Below are positions 27,241-35,525 of a stretch of 44,993 nucleotides of DNA, in pieces (the stretch's first letter is position 1; every line of letters starts with the position of its first letter). The stretch covers positions 1 through 44,993 of the forward strand of contig JACPDH010000084.1 in the NCBI GenBank assembly GCA_016184115.1, in the 5' to 3' direction. The notes under the pieces were generated by a model. The model had not been told where the DNA came from and made no database searches. It worked only from the letters and a program-made list of their open reading frames with translations. Origin of the DNA: Acidobacteriota bacterium. Its GTDB lineage: Bacteria > Acidobacteriota > Thermoanaerobaculia > Gp7-AA8. The position numbers and the translations under genes are program-made.

Positions 27241-29382
27241 ATGAAAACGATCGCCTCTCTACTCATCGCACTTTCCCGGCTCTCGGTTGCGAGGCCGCGG
27301 CGCACGCTTCTCGTGTGGGCGCTTCTCGTCGTGCTTTCGCTTCTGGCCGCTGCCGCGCGACTCGAGTTACGTTCTTCGAATCTCGATCTGATCGACCCCA
27401 AGCTCCCTGAAGTTCGCGCCTTTCTCGATGTTGCGGAGGAGTTCGGCACGCCGAACGTCCTCGTGGTCGTGCTGGAGGGAGCGGACGAGGTGAAGCTCGG
27501 GATGGCCGTCGATCGCATCGCGCCGCGGCTCGAGAAGGTACCTGGCGTCCGCCGGGTTGCCGCGCGGCTCCCGCTCGACGAGGCGACACTCGCGGAGGCC
27601 GGGGTCGAGCCGTACCTCACGTCGACCGACGGGACGATGTACTTCGCGTTCGTTCAGCCGGCCGATCCGCATTCCAGCGCGACGAGCATCGAGCCGTTCG
27701 TTCGCGGGGTGCGCGATGCGCTCTCCGCCGCGCGGCTCGACGAGCTGGGCGTGAAGGCAGGCCTAACGGGACTCCCGGCGTACGCTCTCGACGACAAGGA
27801 GATCATTCAGGGAGACATTTCGAAGTTGTCGCTGATCTCGATGGTGATGGTCGTGCTCGTCGTCGTGTTCGCGTTCGGCTCGGTTCGGCGACCCGTGATG
27901 GCGGGGCTCGCCTTGCTCGCGGGAGAGGGAATGACGCTCGGCCTCGTCGCCGCCTATCCCGGACACCTCACACTCCTCTCGGCCTTCTCTGCCTCGATTC
28001 TCGCGGGGCTCGGCGTCGACTACGGTATCCATCTCGTCAATCGGGTCGAGGAGTTGACGGGAGGCGGGCTCAACGAGATCGACGCGGTCACCGGCGCGGC
28101 CCGCGCGCTCTCGCGCGGTCTCGTGAGCGGCGCGCTGACGACGGCGGCCGTGTTCTTTTCGATGATCGTCTCGGGCTTTCTTGGATTCGAAGAGCTCGGC
28201 CTGATCATCGGCGCGGGAGTGCTCGTCTGTCTCCCGGTCAATCTCTCGCTCCTTCCCGCGCTGCTCGTGACGTTTCCGCCGAGGCGGAGACGCGAAAGAC
28301 CGTCCACGGAACGGAAGATCGGACGAGCGCTGCTCGCGCTGCAAAGCCGACGGGTCTCCGTACTGCTCGCGATCGTCGCGCTCGCGGGTCTCGCCGTCGG
28401 CATGCCCGCGTTCGACGGGAACTATCTCAACATGGAACCGAAGGGCACGGAGACGGCACGACTCGAGCGCGAGATGGTGAAGCGGTCGGATCTCTCACCC
28501 GAGTTCGCGATCTTCGTTGCGAGCTCGCGCGCGGAGGCGGCCGCGCTCACCGACAGATTGCTCGATGAGCCGCTCGTCGGTGAGGTTCACTCGATCTCGG
28601 ATTTCGATCTTCTCGGTGAGGCGGCGGCAAGACTGCCGGCCTCGTTCCGCGCGACGTTCGAGAGTCCGCGCGGGCGCTTCGCCGTGTACGCCTACCCTGA
28701 AGGCGACATTTGGGACCCGGTGCAGGAGAGTCGGTTCCTCGAGGCGATGGAGAGGATCGATCCGAACGTCACGGGGATGCCGGTGCTCGGACACTTCATG
28801 ATCGATCGATCGTGGCGTGCGCTGCAGATCACCGGCACGATCGGCGGGCTCATCGTTCTGATCGTCGTGTTTGCGGACTTTCGAAGGCCGCTACCGTCGC
28901 TCCTCGCGAGCCTTCCGGTCTTCCTCACCGCGGCGTCGATGCCGGCGCTGATGAAGTTGCTAGGTCTGCAGCTCAACCCGCTAAATGTGATGGCACTTCC
29001 GGTCGTCGTCGGGATCGGAGTCGACGAGGGGATTCACGTCGTGCATCGGTTCGTCGACGAGGCAGGCGACGTCGCGCGCACGCTCGCGGGCACCGGGCGC
29101 AGTATCCTGCTGACCGCCGGAACCGACGTCGCGGCATTCGGCACGCTCGCCTTTACGCAACACCGAGGTCTCGCATCGTTTGCACTGGCGTTGACGATCG
29201 GAGTCTCGCTCGCAATCGTCTACTCGGTCATCGTGCTGCCGGGGATTCTGGATATTTTACGGGTGAGAGTGCTGCGGAGTGCGGGGCCGCGTGAAGCAGA
29301 CACGAGCGCCGGCGCGCAGCCTGTGCCCCTCGCGGTTTCTGCGGTGACAAGTGGTTGCCGCGAAGCGGCGACGGATCGGTAG
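27241..29382 (+). CDS. MMPL/RND-family transporter
   Basis: The 713-residue protein has the duplicated RND layout: a helix, a periplasmic domain, a block of five to six helices containing GLGVDYGIHLVNRVEEL, and then the same order again with GIGVDEGIHVVHRFVDE. This form resembles MMPL/HpnN proteins that move lipids such as hopanoids to the outer membrane. It starts 16 nt after the lipase-like hydrolase, so it extends the run from YceI. The C-terminus after RVRVLRSAG looks non-conserved, and its last residues (GCREAATDR) are encoded by a GAA-loop palindrome at 29357-29369. Confidence 0.85.
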   Translation: MKTIASLLIALSRLSVARPRRTLLVWALLVVLSLLAAAARLELRSSNLDLIDPKLPEVRAFLDVAEEFGTPNVLVVVLEGADEVKLGMAVDRIAPRLEKVPGVRRVAARLPLDEATLAEAGVEPYLTSTDGTMYFAFVQPADPHSSATSIEPFVRGVRDALSAARLDELGVKAGLTGLPAYALDDKEIIQGDISKLSLISMVMVVLVVVFAFGSVRRPVMAGLALLAGEGMTLGLVAAYPGHLTLLSAFSASILAGLGVDYGIHLVNRVEELTGGGLNEIDAVTGAARALSRGLVSGALTTAAVFFSMIVSGFLGFEELGLIIGAGVLVCLPVNLSLLPALLVTFPPRRRRERPSTERKIGRALLALQSRRVSVLLAIVALAGLAVGMPAFDGNYLNMEPKGTETARLEREMVKRSDLSPEFAIFVASSRAEAAALTDRLLDEPLVGEVHSISDFDLLGEAAARLPASFRATFESPRGRFAVYAYPEGDIWDPVQESRFLEAMERIDPNVTGMPVLGHFMIDRSWRALQITGTIGGLIVLIVVFADFRRPLPSLLASLPVFLTAASMPALMKLLGLQLNPLNVMALPVVVGIGVDEGIHVVHRFVDEAGDVARTLAGTGRSILLTAGTDVAAFGTLAFTQHRGLASFALALTIGVSLAIVYSVIVLPGILDILRVRVLRSAGPREADTSAGAQPVPLAVSAVTSGCREAATDR

Positions 29383-29605
29383 CCCCGGGCTTCAGCCCCA
29401 ATGACGTTAACCGAGTGAGAACGAGGCCGAAGTTAGAAGGTAGAACGATGAATTGAGAACCCAGAAAAGGCCCCACGCTAACGTTACTGGGTTCTCAACT
29501 CATCGTTCTACGTTCTAACTTCAAGGGTTGTTCCCTTAAGTTGACGCCATCAGGGCTTCAGCCCGGGGTGCGAGAGTCGCGGCTTGGCGCGCCCCGAAGG
29601 GGCGC
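29357..29605. repeat. Nested repeat cluster: palindromes and a 36-nt inverted repeat
   Basis: The gap after the MMPL gene is filled by repeats. A GAA-triloop palindrome lies at 29357-29369, inside the gene end. A CCCCGGGCTTCAGCCC-type arm at 29383-29399 has an inverted partner at about 29552-29569. Between them, two 36-nt arms (29429-29464 and 29487-29522) are inverted copies with 34 of 36 positions matching and a 22-nt loop; units such as TAGAAGG and TAGAACG keep a 7-nt period. A second GAA-triloop hairpin is at 29589-29605. Nothing here looks protein-coding; 29606-29695 shows no feature. Confidence 0.85.
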
Positions 29606-29695
29606 TGGATTCGATCGGAATGCCCCTATCCTGCGCCGCCTCGCGGCGCGGGGGTGAATGCCGCACGCACCACATCAGCCGGCGTTTTGGTCGTG

Positions 29696-30292
29696 CTACT
29701 CGGCCTTGCCGATTTCCTCGTCGAGCTCTTTCGGAATGCTGCCGAACGATGCGGCGGCCTGGAGGCGCATCGCGCGGGCGACGTACGCGCGTGACGCCTT
29801 CGTTCGCCCGAGTTGCTCCATCGACACGATCCTTGCTTCGCCGCGTTCCAGCTCGATCTCGAGCGCGAACGTGGCAAACGACGCCTCCGCACCCGAGATG
29901 GCAAGCTCGATTGCCATCGTTTGGAGCTTCGATGCCTTGTCGCTCCGCGCAGCGAATCGCTTCAGTGCCTCACCGCTCGCGGTCTCGACCATCGCAAGGT
30001 AGCGCGACGAGTCGGCGTAGCCGGAGGAGCTGGCTGGCCATGCCTTCAGCTCCTTCTTGCGCATGGCGTCGATCCCGCGACGAAGCGACGGCGTATAGAG
30101 AAGTGTCTGAATCACAGTCGTCTCGTCTCGGCGGATCCAACGGGCTTCGCCGTGGACGTTCTTCGCGGAGGGAATGAGGGCGCGTTTCACCACGATGTCT
30201 CGCGAGCGGTCGATCGCATCGCCGCCGGCGGCGATCGCGGGAATGCCTAACGCGAACAGCAGCGCGGCGAGAATGACTGCCCTACGCGTCAC
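29696..30292 (-). CDS. Secreted protein of unknown function, coupled to response regulator
   Basis: This 198-residue protein has a Sec signal peptide (MTRRAVILAALLFALGIPAIAA) and an alpha/beta body without a family pattern I know. It has no Cys after the signal and ends in a charged helix (IPKELDEEIGKAE). The start is a GTG overlapping the stop codon of the sigma-54 regulator gene (GTGA), so it is the third member of the sensor-regulator operon and may be a periplasmic accessory to the kinase. Function unknown. Confidence 0.7.
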   Translation of the reverse strand: MTRRAVILAALLFALGIPAIAAGGDAIDRSRDIVVKRALIPSAKNVHGEARWIRRDETTVIQTLLYTPSLRRGIDAMRKKELKAWPASSSGYADSSRYLAMVETASGEALKRFAARSDKASKLQTMAIELAISGAEASFATFALEIELERGEARIVSMEQLGRTKASRAYVARAMRLQAAASFGSIPKELDEEIGKAE

Positions 30293-31629
30293 TCGTCTGC
30301 CTTGAGTTTGTTGTAAAGCGTCCGCAGCGCGATTCCGAGCTCCCGCGCCGCCTCGGGTTTGTCTCCCTTGTGCTTCTCGAGTGCGGCACCGATCGCGATC
30401 GTCTCGAGCTCTTCGAGATTGAGTGTCGGAAGTCCTGGACGGCCGGCGCTCGCGGGACGAAGGGCATACTGTTCGACGTCCTGCTCGGTGATGACGTCGC
30501 CCGACACGAGCACGCTGAGTCGCGTGACGGCGTTCTCGAGCTCGCGTACGTTACCGGGCCACGAGTGATCGCGCAACGCGCGTAATGCGGGCTCGTCGAA
30601 CGCCAGTCGGTGTCCGCTCCGGTTGCATGCCTTGGCGAGGAATGCCACGGCGAGCTCCGCGATGTCTTCGGTGCGCGCGCGGAGTGGAGGCGCGGTGATC
30701 TGGAGCGTCGAGAGTCGGTAGTAGAGGTCTTCGCGGAATCGGCCTTCGCGCACTTCGCTGGCGAGATCCCGGTTGGTGACCGCGACGACGCGAACATCGA
30801 CTCGCTTCGTCTGCACGCTGCCAACCGCGCGGATCTCGCCGAACTGGATCGCGCGCAGCAGTGACGGTTGGATGGTGGGCGGCAGCTCGCCGACCTCGTC
30901 GAGGATCAGCGTTCCTTTGTGCGCTGCCTCGAACAGGCCGGTTCGCTTCCGGTCGGCCCCGGTGAAGGCGCCGCGCTCATGGCCGAAGAGCTCGCTCTCG
31001 ACGAGCTCCGATGGGATCGCGGCGCAGTTGAGGACGATGCATGGCTCGTCGCGACGTGTGCTCTGTCTGTGGAGGTTTCGTGCGATCAGCTCCTTGCCGG
31101 TTCCGTTCTCTCCCTGAATGAGCACGGTCGCCTCGGCCGCGCCGATGCGCGCGATGAGCCGCCGGATCTCGTCGCTTGCCCGCGAGCTGCCGAGGATTCG
31201 ATACGGGTCATCCGACGCGCTGATGGCGCGGCGCAAGATCTCGTTCTGGACGAGGAGGTCGCTCTTCTCGGCGGCGCGCCGGAGGATTTGCTCCAGCGAG
31301 TCGAGACGCGTCGGCTTCGTGAGGAAGTCATACGCTCCCGCGCGCATCGCCTCGACCGCCTCGGGCACTCCACCGTGGCCGGTGAGCATCACGACCTGCA
31401 GGTCGGGATAGAGCGCACGCAGCTCGCGGAGAAGGTCGAGGCCGCTGCGCCCCGGAAGTTTCACGTCGACGAGCGCGACCTGAGGCTGCGTCTCGCGTGC
31501 GCAGTCGGTGACGCCGTCGGCAGTGCGAAAGAGCCTGACTTCGAAACCGGTGCTTGCGAGCTCTTTGCTGAGGACCTTTCCAAGAGTCGGATCGTCTTCG
31601 ACGAAGATCAGGCGAATCGGTGTCGTCAT
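30289..31629 (-). CDS. NtrC-family sigma-54-dependent response regulator
   Basis: The 446-residue protein has a receiver domain (FVEDDPTLG, phospho-acceptor Asp55 in VALVDVKLPGRSG, conserved Lys in DFLTKPTRL). An AAA+ domain follows, with Walker A GENGTGKE (173-180), the sigma-54 contact loop GAFTGA (220-225) and Walker B TLILDEVGELPP. A C-terminal Fis-type helix-turn-helix (GDKPEAARELGIALRTLYNKL) completes it. It activates sigma-54 promoters when phosphorylated. The ATG at 31629 overlaps the kinase stop codon (ATGA). The frame is open far upstream but only as the shadow of the kinase gene. Confidence 0.95.
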   Translation of the reverse strand: MTTPIRLIFVEDDPTLGKVLSKELASTGFEVRLFRTADGVTDCARETQPQVALVDVKLPGRSGLDLLRELRALYPDLQVVMLTGHGGVPEAVEAMRAGAYDFLTKPTRLDSLEQILRRAAEKSDLLVQNEILRRAISASDDPYRILGSSRASDEIRRLIARIGAAEATVLIQGENGTGKELIARNLHRQSTRRDEPCIVLNCAAIPSELVESELFGHERGAFTGADRKRTGLFEAAHKGTLILDEVGELPPTIQPSLLRAIQFGEIRAVGSVQTKRVDVRVVAVTNRDLASEVREGRFREDLYYRLSTLQITAPPLRARTEDIAELAVAFLAKACNRSGHRLAFDEPALRALRDHSWPGNVRELENAVTRLSVLVSGDVITEQDVEQYALRPASAGRPGLPTLNLEELETIAIGAALEKHKGDKPEAARELGIALRTLYNKLKADE

Positions 31630-33176
31630 TCGCTCACCATCACATCGGCCGAGGGGATGCGGACGACGAACTTCGCTCCTCCGCGCTCGCCATCGTGCAG
31701 CTCGATTCTCCCGCCGAGGTCTTCGATGATTCGATGAACGAGGGCGAGACCGAGCCCGGTGCCTCGTCCCGGCTCCTTCGTCGTGAAGAAGGGATCGAAG
31801 ATCCTGGCGCGGTGCTCGGCGGCGACTCCCGCTCCTTCGTCCTCGACGACGAGGATCGCATCGCCGTTCGAGCGCGTGCAGGAGGCGCGAATCGTGCCGC
31901 CTGATGGCGTGGCATCCATCGCGTTTTTCAGGAGGTTGAGGATGACCTGCATCAGGTCGGAGTGATTCGACCGGACGAGTGGCGTGGCGGGATCGGCGCT
32001 GACGTCGAGCGTTAGGCCCGCCAGGTGGATCGCGTGAGCGAGCAGGCGCGATGCTTCCCGGAGCGGATCGTGCAGTGCGACGGGACCGGTCGGCCCCGGA
32101 TCCTTGCGCGCGAATTCGAGCAGCCGCGCCGTGATCTCGTGTGCCCGGTAGGCTTCGCGCGCGATCGTCTGAAGGTACTCGATCTCCTCGTCCCGGTCGA
32201 CGTGGCCGTTCGTTGCGCGTCGTTCGAGCGCCTCGGCGCACGATGCGATCGATGCGAGGGGAGTGTTGACCTCGTGTGCGATTCCGGCCGCGAAGGTGCC
32301 GAGATCGGCGAGACGCGCGGCGCGGAGGAGTTGCTCGGTACGACGCTCGACGCGCTCCTCGAGCTCGCGCCGATTCGCCGCGAGGCTGTCGGCCATGCGG
32401 TTGAACTCGAGCGCGACCTCGCCGACCTCGTCTCGCGAAACGATCTCGATCCGATGATCGAGCTCGCCTCGGCCGAATGTGCTCGCGCCATTCGCGAGCT
32501 CGCGTAACGGGCGGATGAAGCCACGGGCGACGAGGAGGAACATCGCCGCGAGACTCGCGACGGAAAGAATCGCGGAGCCGAGCATGATGACGCCGAGACG
32601 CTCGACGCGAACTTCGAGGTCACGAAAGGCGCGCGCGGCTTCCTTGTCCATTTCCGCGCGAATTCGGCTCGCCAGCTCGCTGATTCGGGCCGTATTCGCC
32701 TCGACCGCGGCGGAGTTCGCCTGATCGACCTGCTCGAACGTCTCGAGCGCCCCTTCGATCTCTTCGACGATGCCCTCCTCGCTCTCCTGGTGCTCGCGTC
32801 GCGACGGGTCGTCGCCCGTTGACGGACCGCTGTAAAGCCGCTGCAACAACGACCGCGCATCGGCGACGAGGGTGACCGACCGGTGCTCGTGCATGCGTGT
32901 GGGGTCGGTCGCCGAGATGAACGCGAGCTTGTCGAGCACGAGAATCAACTCGTCGGCGAGCCGTGCCTCGCGCGTTTCTTCGAGGAACTTCTTCGAATCG
33001 AGCGAAACCTGCTGCAGGTTCGAGATGACGATCGTTCCGATCGTGAGGCTGACGAGGGCGAGAATTCCGAAGATCAGCGACAGCTTCGTCTGGATTGAGT
33101 GGCGGATGTGACCCGATGCGGGCGAACGGTTTGGGGCGTCGTTGCGCGCGGAAGTCTCGATCGAAGGCTGCGCCAC
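31626..33176 (-). CDS. Membrane sensor histidine kinase
   Basis: The kinase has two membrane helices (about residues 33-53 and 195-219 from the chosen start) flanking a helical periplasmic sensor of about 140 residues, then HAMP. The HisKA phospho-acceptor is in AAGIAHEVNTPLAS (His about 301), and the HATPase domain has NLLKNAMDATPSGG, VEDEGAGV, FFTTKEPGRGTGLGL. It should phosphorylate the adjacent NtrC-type regulator, whose start overlaps its stop. The start is uncertain: no ATG precedes the first helix at a sensible distance. I prefer GTG 33176, which follows TATACT so closely that a leaderless message is possible. A longer frame reaches 33311. Confidence 0.88.
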   Translation of the reverse strand: MAQPSIETSARNDAPNRSPASGHIRHSIQTKLSLIFGILALVSLTIGTIVISNLQQVSLDSKKFLEETREARLADELILVLDKLAFISATDPTRMHEHRSVTLVADARSLLQRLYSGPSTGDDPSRREHQESEEGIVEEIEGALETFEQVDQANSAAVEANTARISELASRIRAEMDKEAARAFRDLEVRVERLGVIMLGSAILSVASLAAMFLLVARGFIRPLRELANGASTFGRGELDHRIEIVSRDEVGEVALEFNRMADSLAANRRELEERVERRTEQLLRAARLADLGTFAAGIAHEVNTPLASIASCAEALERRATNGHVDRDEEIEYLQTIAREAYRAHEITARLLEFARKDPGPTGPVALHDPLREASRLLAHAIHLAGLTLDVSADPATPLVRSNHSDLMQVILNLLKNAMDATPSGGTIRASCTRSNGDAILVVEDEGAGVAAEHRARIFDPFFTTKEPGRGTGLGLALVHRIIEDLGGRIELHDGERGGAKFVVRIPSADVMVSE

Positions 33177-33348
33177 CGCGCCAGTATAGGAAGAGCCGTC
33201 CGGGAACGCACGGCCGTGCAGATTCTGCAATCGAGGCTGCGTAGCCGGGTTGAGCGAACAGGGCACTAAGGCCTCGAGTCTCCGCCTGAACGTCGGAGAC
33301 GTGGCCACCAACAGGCAAAGAGGTCGAGCGGTGCCGCCGAACGAAACT

Positions 33349-33374
33349 GCCGGCCCGGATCTCTCCGAGCCGGC
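33349..33374 (-). terminator. Hairpin terminator after mtrB
   Basis: A 10-bp stem with one G-T pair (33365-33374 with 33349-33358) and a 6-nt loop lies 24 nt after the mtrB stop codon on the minus strand and is followed by a T-rich AGTTTCGTT. Confidence 0.6.
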
Positions 33375-33397
33375 ATTGGAGGCGTAGAACGGTTTTA

Positions 33398-33796
33398 CTA
33401 GAAACTGCGGCCCACCGACAGGCCGTACTCGTCAACGGAGCCCGTTGTGTCATAGAGGTACGGGGCGTCGTCATCGAGGTCGGCATAGCGGTAGTAACCG
33501 TTCAGCCAGAAGCGGTCTGCGAATGCATAGCGCGCGCTCGCTGTGATCTCGAGCCTGCTTAGGTCGAGATCGGAGTATGTGTCCATGTCGCTGAAGTCAT
33601 AGATCTGTGCGGGGTGGGTCGCGACCCAGCTTTCCCCATTGAGACCTACTTCGTCGAGCGAGGCGTCGGAGTTCGTGTAGACGATGTCGAAGCCGAGCTG
33701 CAGCTTCTCCGTCGCGTTGGTATTGATGCCTGCGAACAGCACGTCGTTGTCGGTGTCATAGTGGAACACATCGCGTGATGAGCCATCCTGGCCCAC
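33398..33796 (-). pseudogene. mtrB: MtrB-type outer-membrane protein, C-terminal part after in-frame TGA
   Basis: This stretch of 132 codons from a GTG continues the mtrB frame exactly, with no shift, after the TGA at 33812-33814. It reads as beta-barrel strands (LQLGFDIVYTN, LEITASARYAFADRFWLNGY, YGLSVGRSF) and ends in Phe, the normal last residue of a barrel recognised by the BAM machinery. It cannot work alone as a barrel. With the upstream part it gives 700 residues, the usual size of MtrB/PioB proteins, so the two were one gene. Read-through, selenocysteine, a true nonsense mutation or a sequence error are the alternatives. Confidence 0.75.
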
Positions 33797-33811
33797 GTTG
33801 ACTGTGCCCGC

Positions 33812-33814
33812 TCA
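33812..33814 (-). other. In-frame TGA within mtrB
   Basis: On the minus strand the codons read CTC GAT GGC TGA GCG GGC ACA. Both sides are coding in the same frame, so a single TGA codon, not a frameshift, breaks the gene. A 5-bp stem with loop AGGAT begins 17 nt downstream, but it does not clearly match a bacterial SECIS. Confidence 0.8.
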
Positions 33815-35515
33815 GCCATCGAGCAGGGGTATGCACGCCCCGCTCTTCAGCTCCGATGCCTGCCACGCGTAGCCCGTATACCAGCTCCAGGATTCAGCCG
33901 GCATCCAGGTCAGCATGACCGTCGCGTTGTTGCTGGTGCGCCCCCAGTCGGTGAGATCGCCCGAGGAGTTTTCGCCGTCCCACTGGCGGTAGTTCGCCGT
34001 GATCGACATCTTCGTCGTCGAGTAACTGCCGAGTAGATAGATCTCGTCCCACGCGTCTGGCGATGCCGTGGTATCGGCGACGCGCGATTCGTGTACGTCG
34101 GCGTACTGTGGCTGGCCCGGAACGAAGACGCTGGGATAGGAGCCGGAGACGAGTGTGGAGCAGGCGCCGTCGATCAGCATGAAGGGGTTCTCGACGTCAC
34201 CATGCTCGAAGCGAACCTCCGTCCGGACGCCCTTGGCCGGGCGCGCGGTCCACGAGACTCCAAGGACGTTCGACGTGGTCTCCGTCTCGCCGACCGCGAC
34301 CTGGTAGAAGTCGCGGTCGATCGCCTGGTAGTTCCAGGTGAACCGAAGCGTGCCGGCTTGCCTGCCTAGCTTGCGGCTGACGTCGAACGCCGATTCGCTC
34401 GTCGAGCGGTCGAGGCCGGAGTAGCGGATGAAGTCGGTCTCGATGGGGACCTTGTCCTTGTAGCGGAACCCCTTCCACGGGCCGGCTACGCCGACGCGAT
34501 CGTTCGTGTCGACCCAGGCCGCATCGTTCTCGATCTCGTACATCCGTCCTCGCCAGCGCATCATCCACTTACCGAAGCGCCTGCTCGCGTTGACGGTATA
34601 GCCGCTGTAGTCGGACTCGAGTCCCGTCGTCGTATTCGCCGTGGTCGCGAATATGCCGCCACCATGGAGTGTGAAGCCGGCGACGTCGGGAAGGTCGACT
34701 TCGAACCGGTACGTGTCCTTGTCGATGTCGGGCATCAGATCGTGAGGCAGCGGCCCTTCGCTCGCGTCGTACTGAAGTCGATCTTCGAAGAGTGGCGTCC
34801 GCAGCTCGGGCTGGAGCTCGCTGTCGTATAGGTTCGTGAGTGCCGGTACGCCCTGAGTGTGCTCGCGCGATACGAATGCGCCGGTAACGATGACGCGATC
34901 GAGCGCGAGTTTCAACTCGCTGCCGATGTCCTCCGTCTTTTCGTCGAGCCGGTGCGAGCGACTCTGCACGTGGCAGCCGTCGCAGTGCGAGATCGTGTAG
35001 GCCTGGCGTGCGCCCTCACGGTTGTGCGCATCCCAGAGGATGGCGACCGTCAGAGCGGACAGGCCGGGCGACTGGATCTCGGCGCGATTGCGGAACTCGG
35101 AGTATTCGACTTCGTACTCCTTGCCTGGGTCGTCGTCGGTCGCGTACACGGCGCGCGCCGTGCGGGTGACCGCTTCGAGGTTCGTCATCGGATCGTGACC
35201 GGTCCTGTGAAGCAGGCTCTCGTAGTCGGTCGTGAGCCTGAACACGCGGCTGATGTCGAGCCGTAGCTCGTGCTTCTGGTCGTCGGCGTTCAGGAGTCGT
35301 GTCACGAGCGAGAACGTCGCGGTGTCGCTCGATGTGGAGGCATCGATATTCAGGATGCCGCCGCTCGAAGTCCTGTACTCGTTCACGACGCTTTGCTCTC
35401 CGCTCTCGTTCGAGTCGAATACGCCAATCTCGATCTTGCCATCGACTCCCTGCTCTGCCGCGAGCGGCAGAGCGACGAGGAGCGATGCGATGAAGAAATT
35501 CAAGAGTGTCTTCAT
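33812..35515 (-). CDS. mtrB: MtrB/PioB-family decaheme-associated outer-membrane protein, N-terminal part
   Basis: The 567-residue frame has a signal peptide (MKTLLNFFIASLLVALPLAA) and many amphipathic strands of a large beta-barrel. MtrB-type barrels hold a decaheme cytochrome inside the outer membrane so that electrons can cross it. The gene follows the decaheme gene by 10 nt, the usual mtrA-mtrB pairing. A CDGCH motif (Cys178, Cys181, His182) lies in SHCDGCHVQSRSH and could bind one further haem c; CXXC near the N-terminus is known in Shewanella MtrB. The frame stops at an in-frame TGA after ACIPLLDG; the rest of the barrel lies downstream. Confidence 0.85.
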   Translation of the reverse strand: MKTLLNFFIASLLVALPLAAEQGVDGKIEIGVFDSNESGEQSVVNEYRTSSGGILNIDASTSSDTATFSLVTRLLNADDQKHELRLDISRVFRLTTDYESLLHRTGHDPMTNLEAVTRTARAVYATDDDPGKEYEVEYSEFRNRAEIQSPGLSALTVAILWDAHNREGARQAYTISHCDGCHVQSRSHRLDEKTEDIGSELKLALDRVIVTGAFVSREHTQGVPALTNLYDSELQPELRTPLFEDRLQYDASEGPLPHDLMPDIDKDTYRFEVDLPDVAGFTLHGGGIFATTANTTTGLESDYSGYTVNASRRFGKWMMRWRGRMYEIENDAAWVDTNDRVGVAGPWKGFRYKDKVPIETDFIRYSGLDRSTSESAFDVSRKLGRQAGTLRFTWNYQAIDRDFYQVAVGETETTSNVLGVSWTARPAKGVRTEVRFEHGDVENPFMLIDGACSTLVSGSYPSVFVPGQPQYADVHESRVADTTASPDAWDEIYLLGSYSTTKMSITANYRQWDGENSSGDLTDWGRTSNNATVMLTWMPAESWSWYTGYAWQASELKSGACIPLLDG

Positions 35516-35525
35516 TTCGTCCTCC

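Noticed and set aside
33763-33814. Selenocysteine insertion signal after the mtrB TGA
   Set aside because: The stem is only 5 bp and its loop AGGAT does not match the usual bacterial SECIS; kept as a possibility but not annotated.
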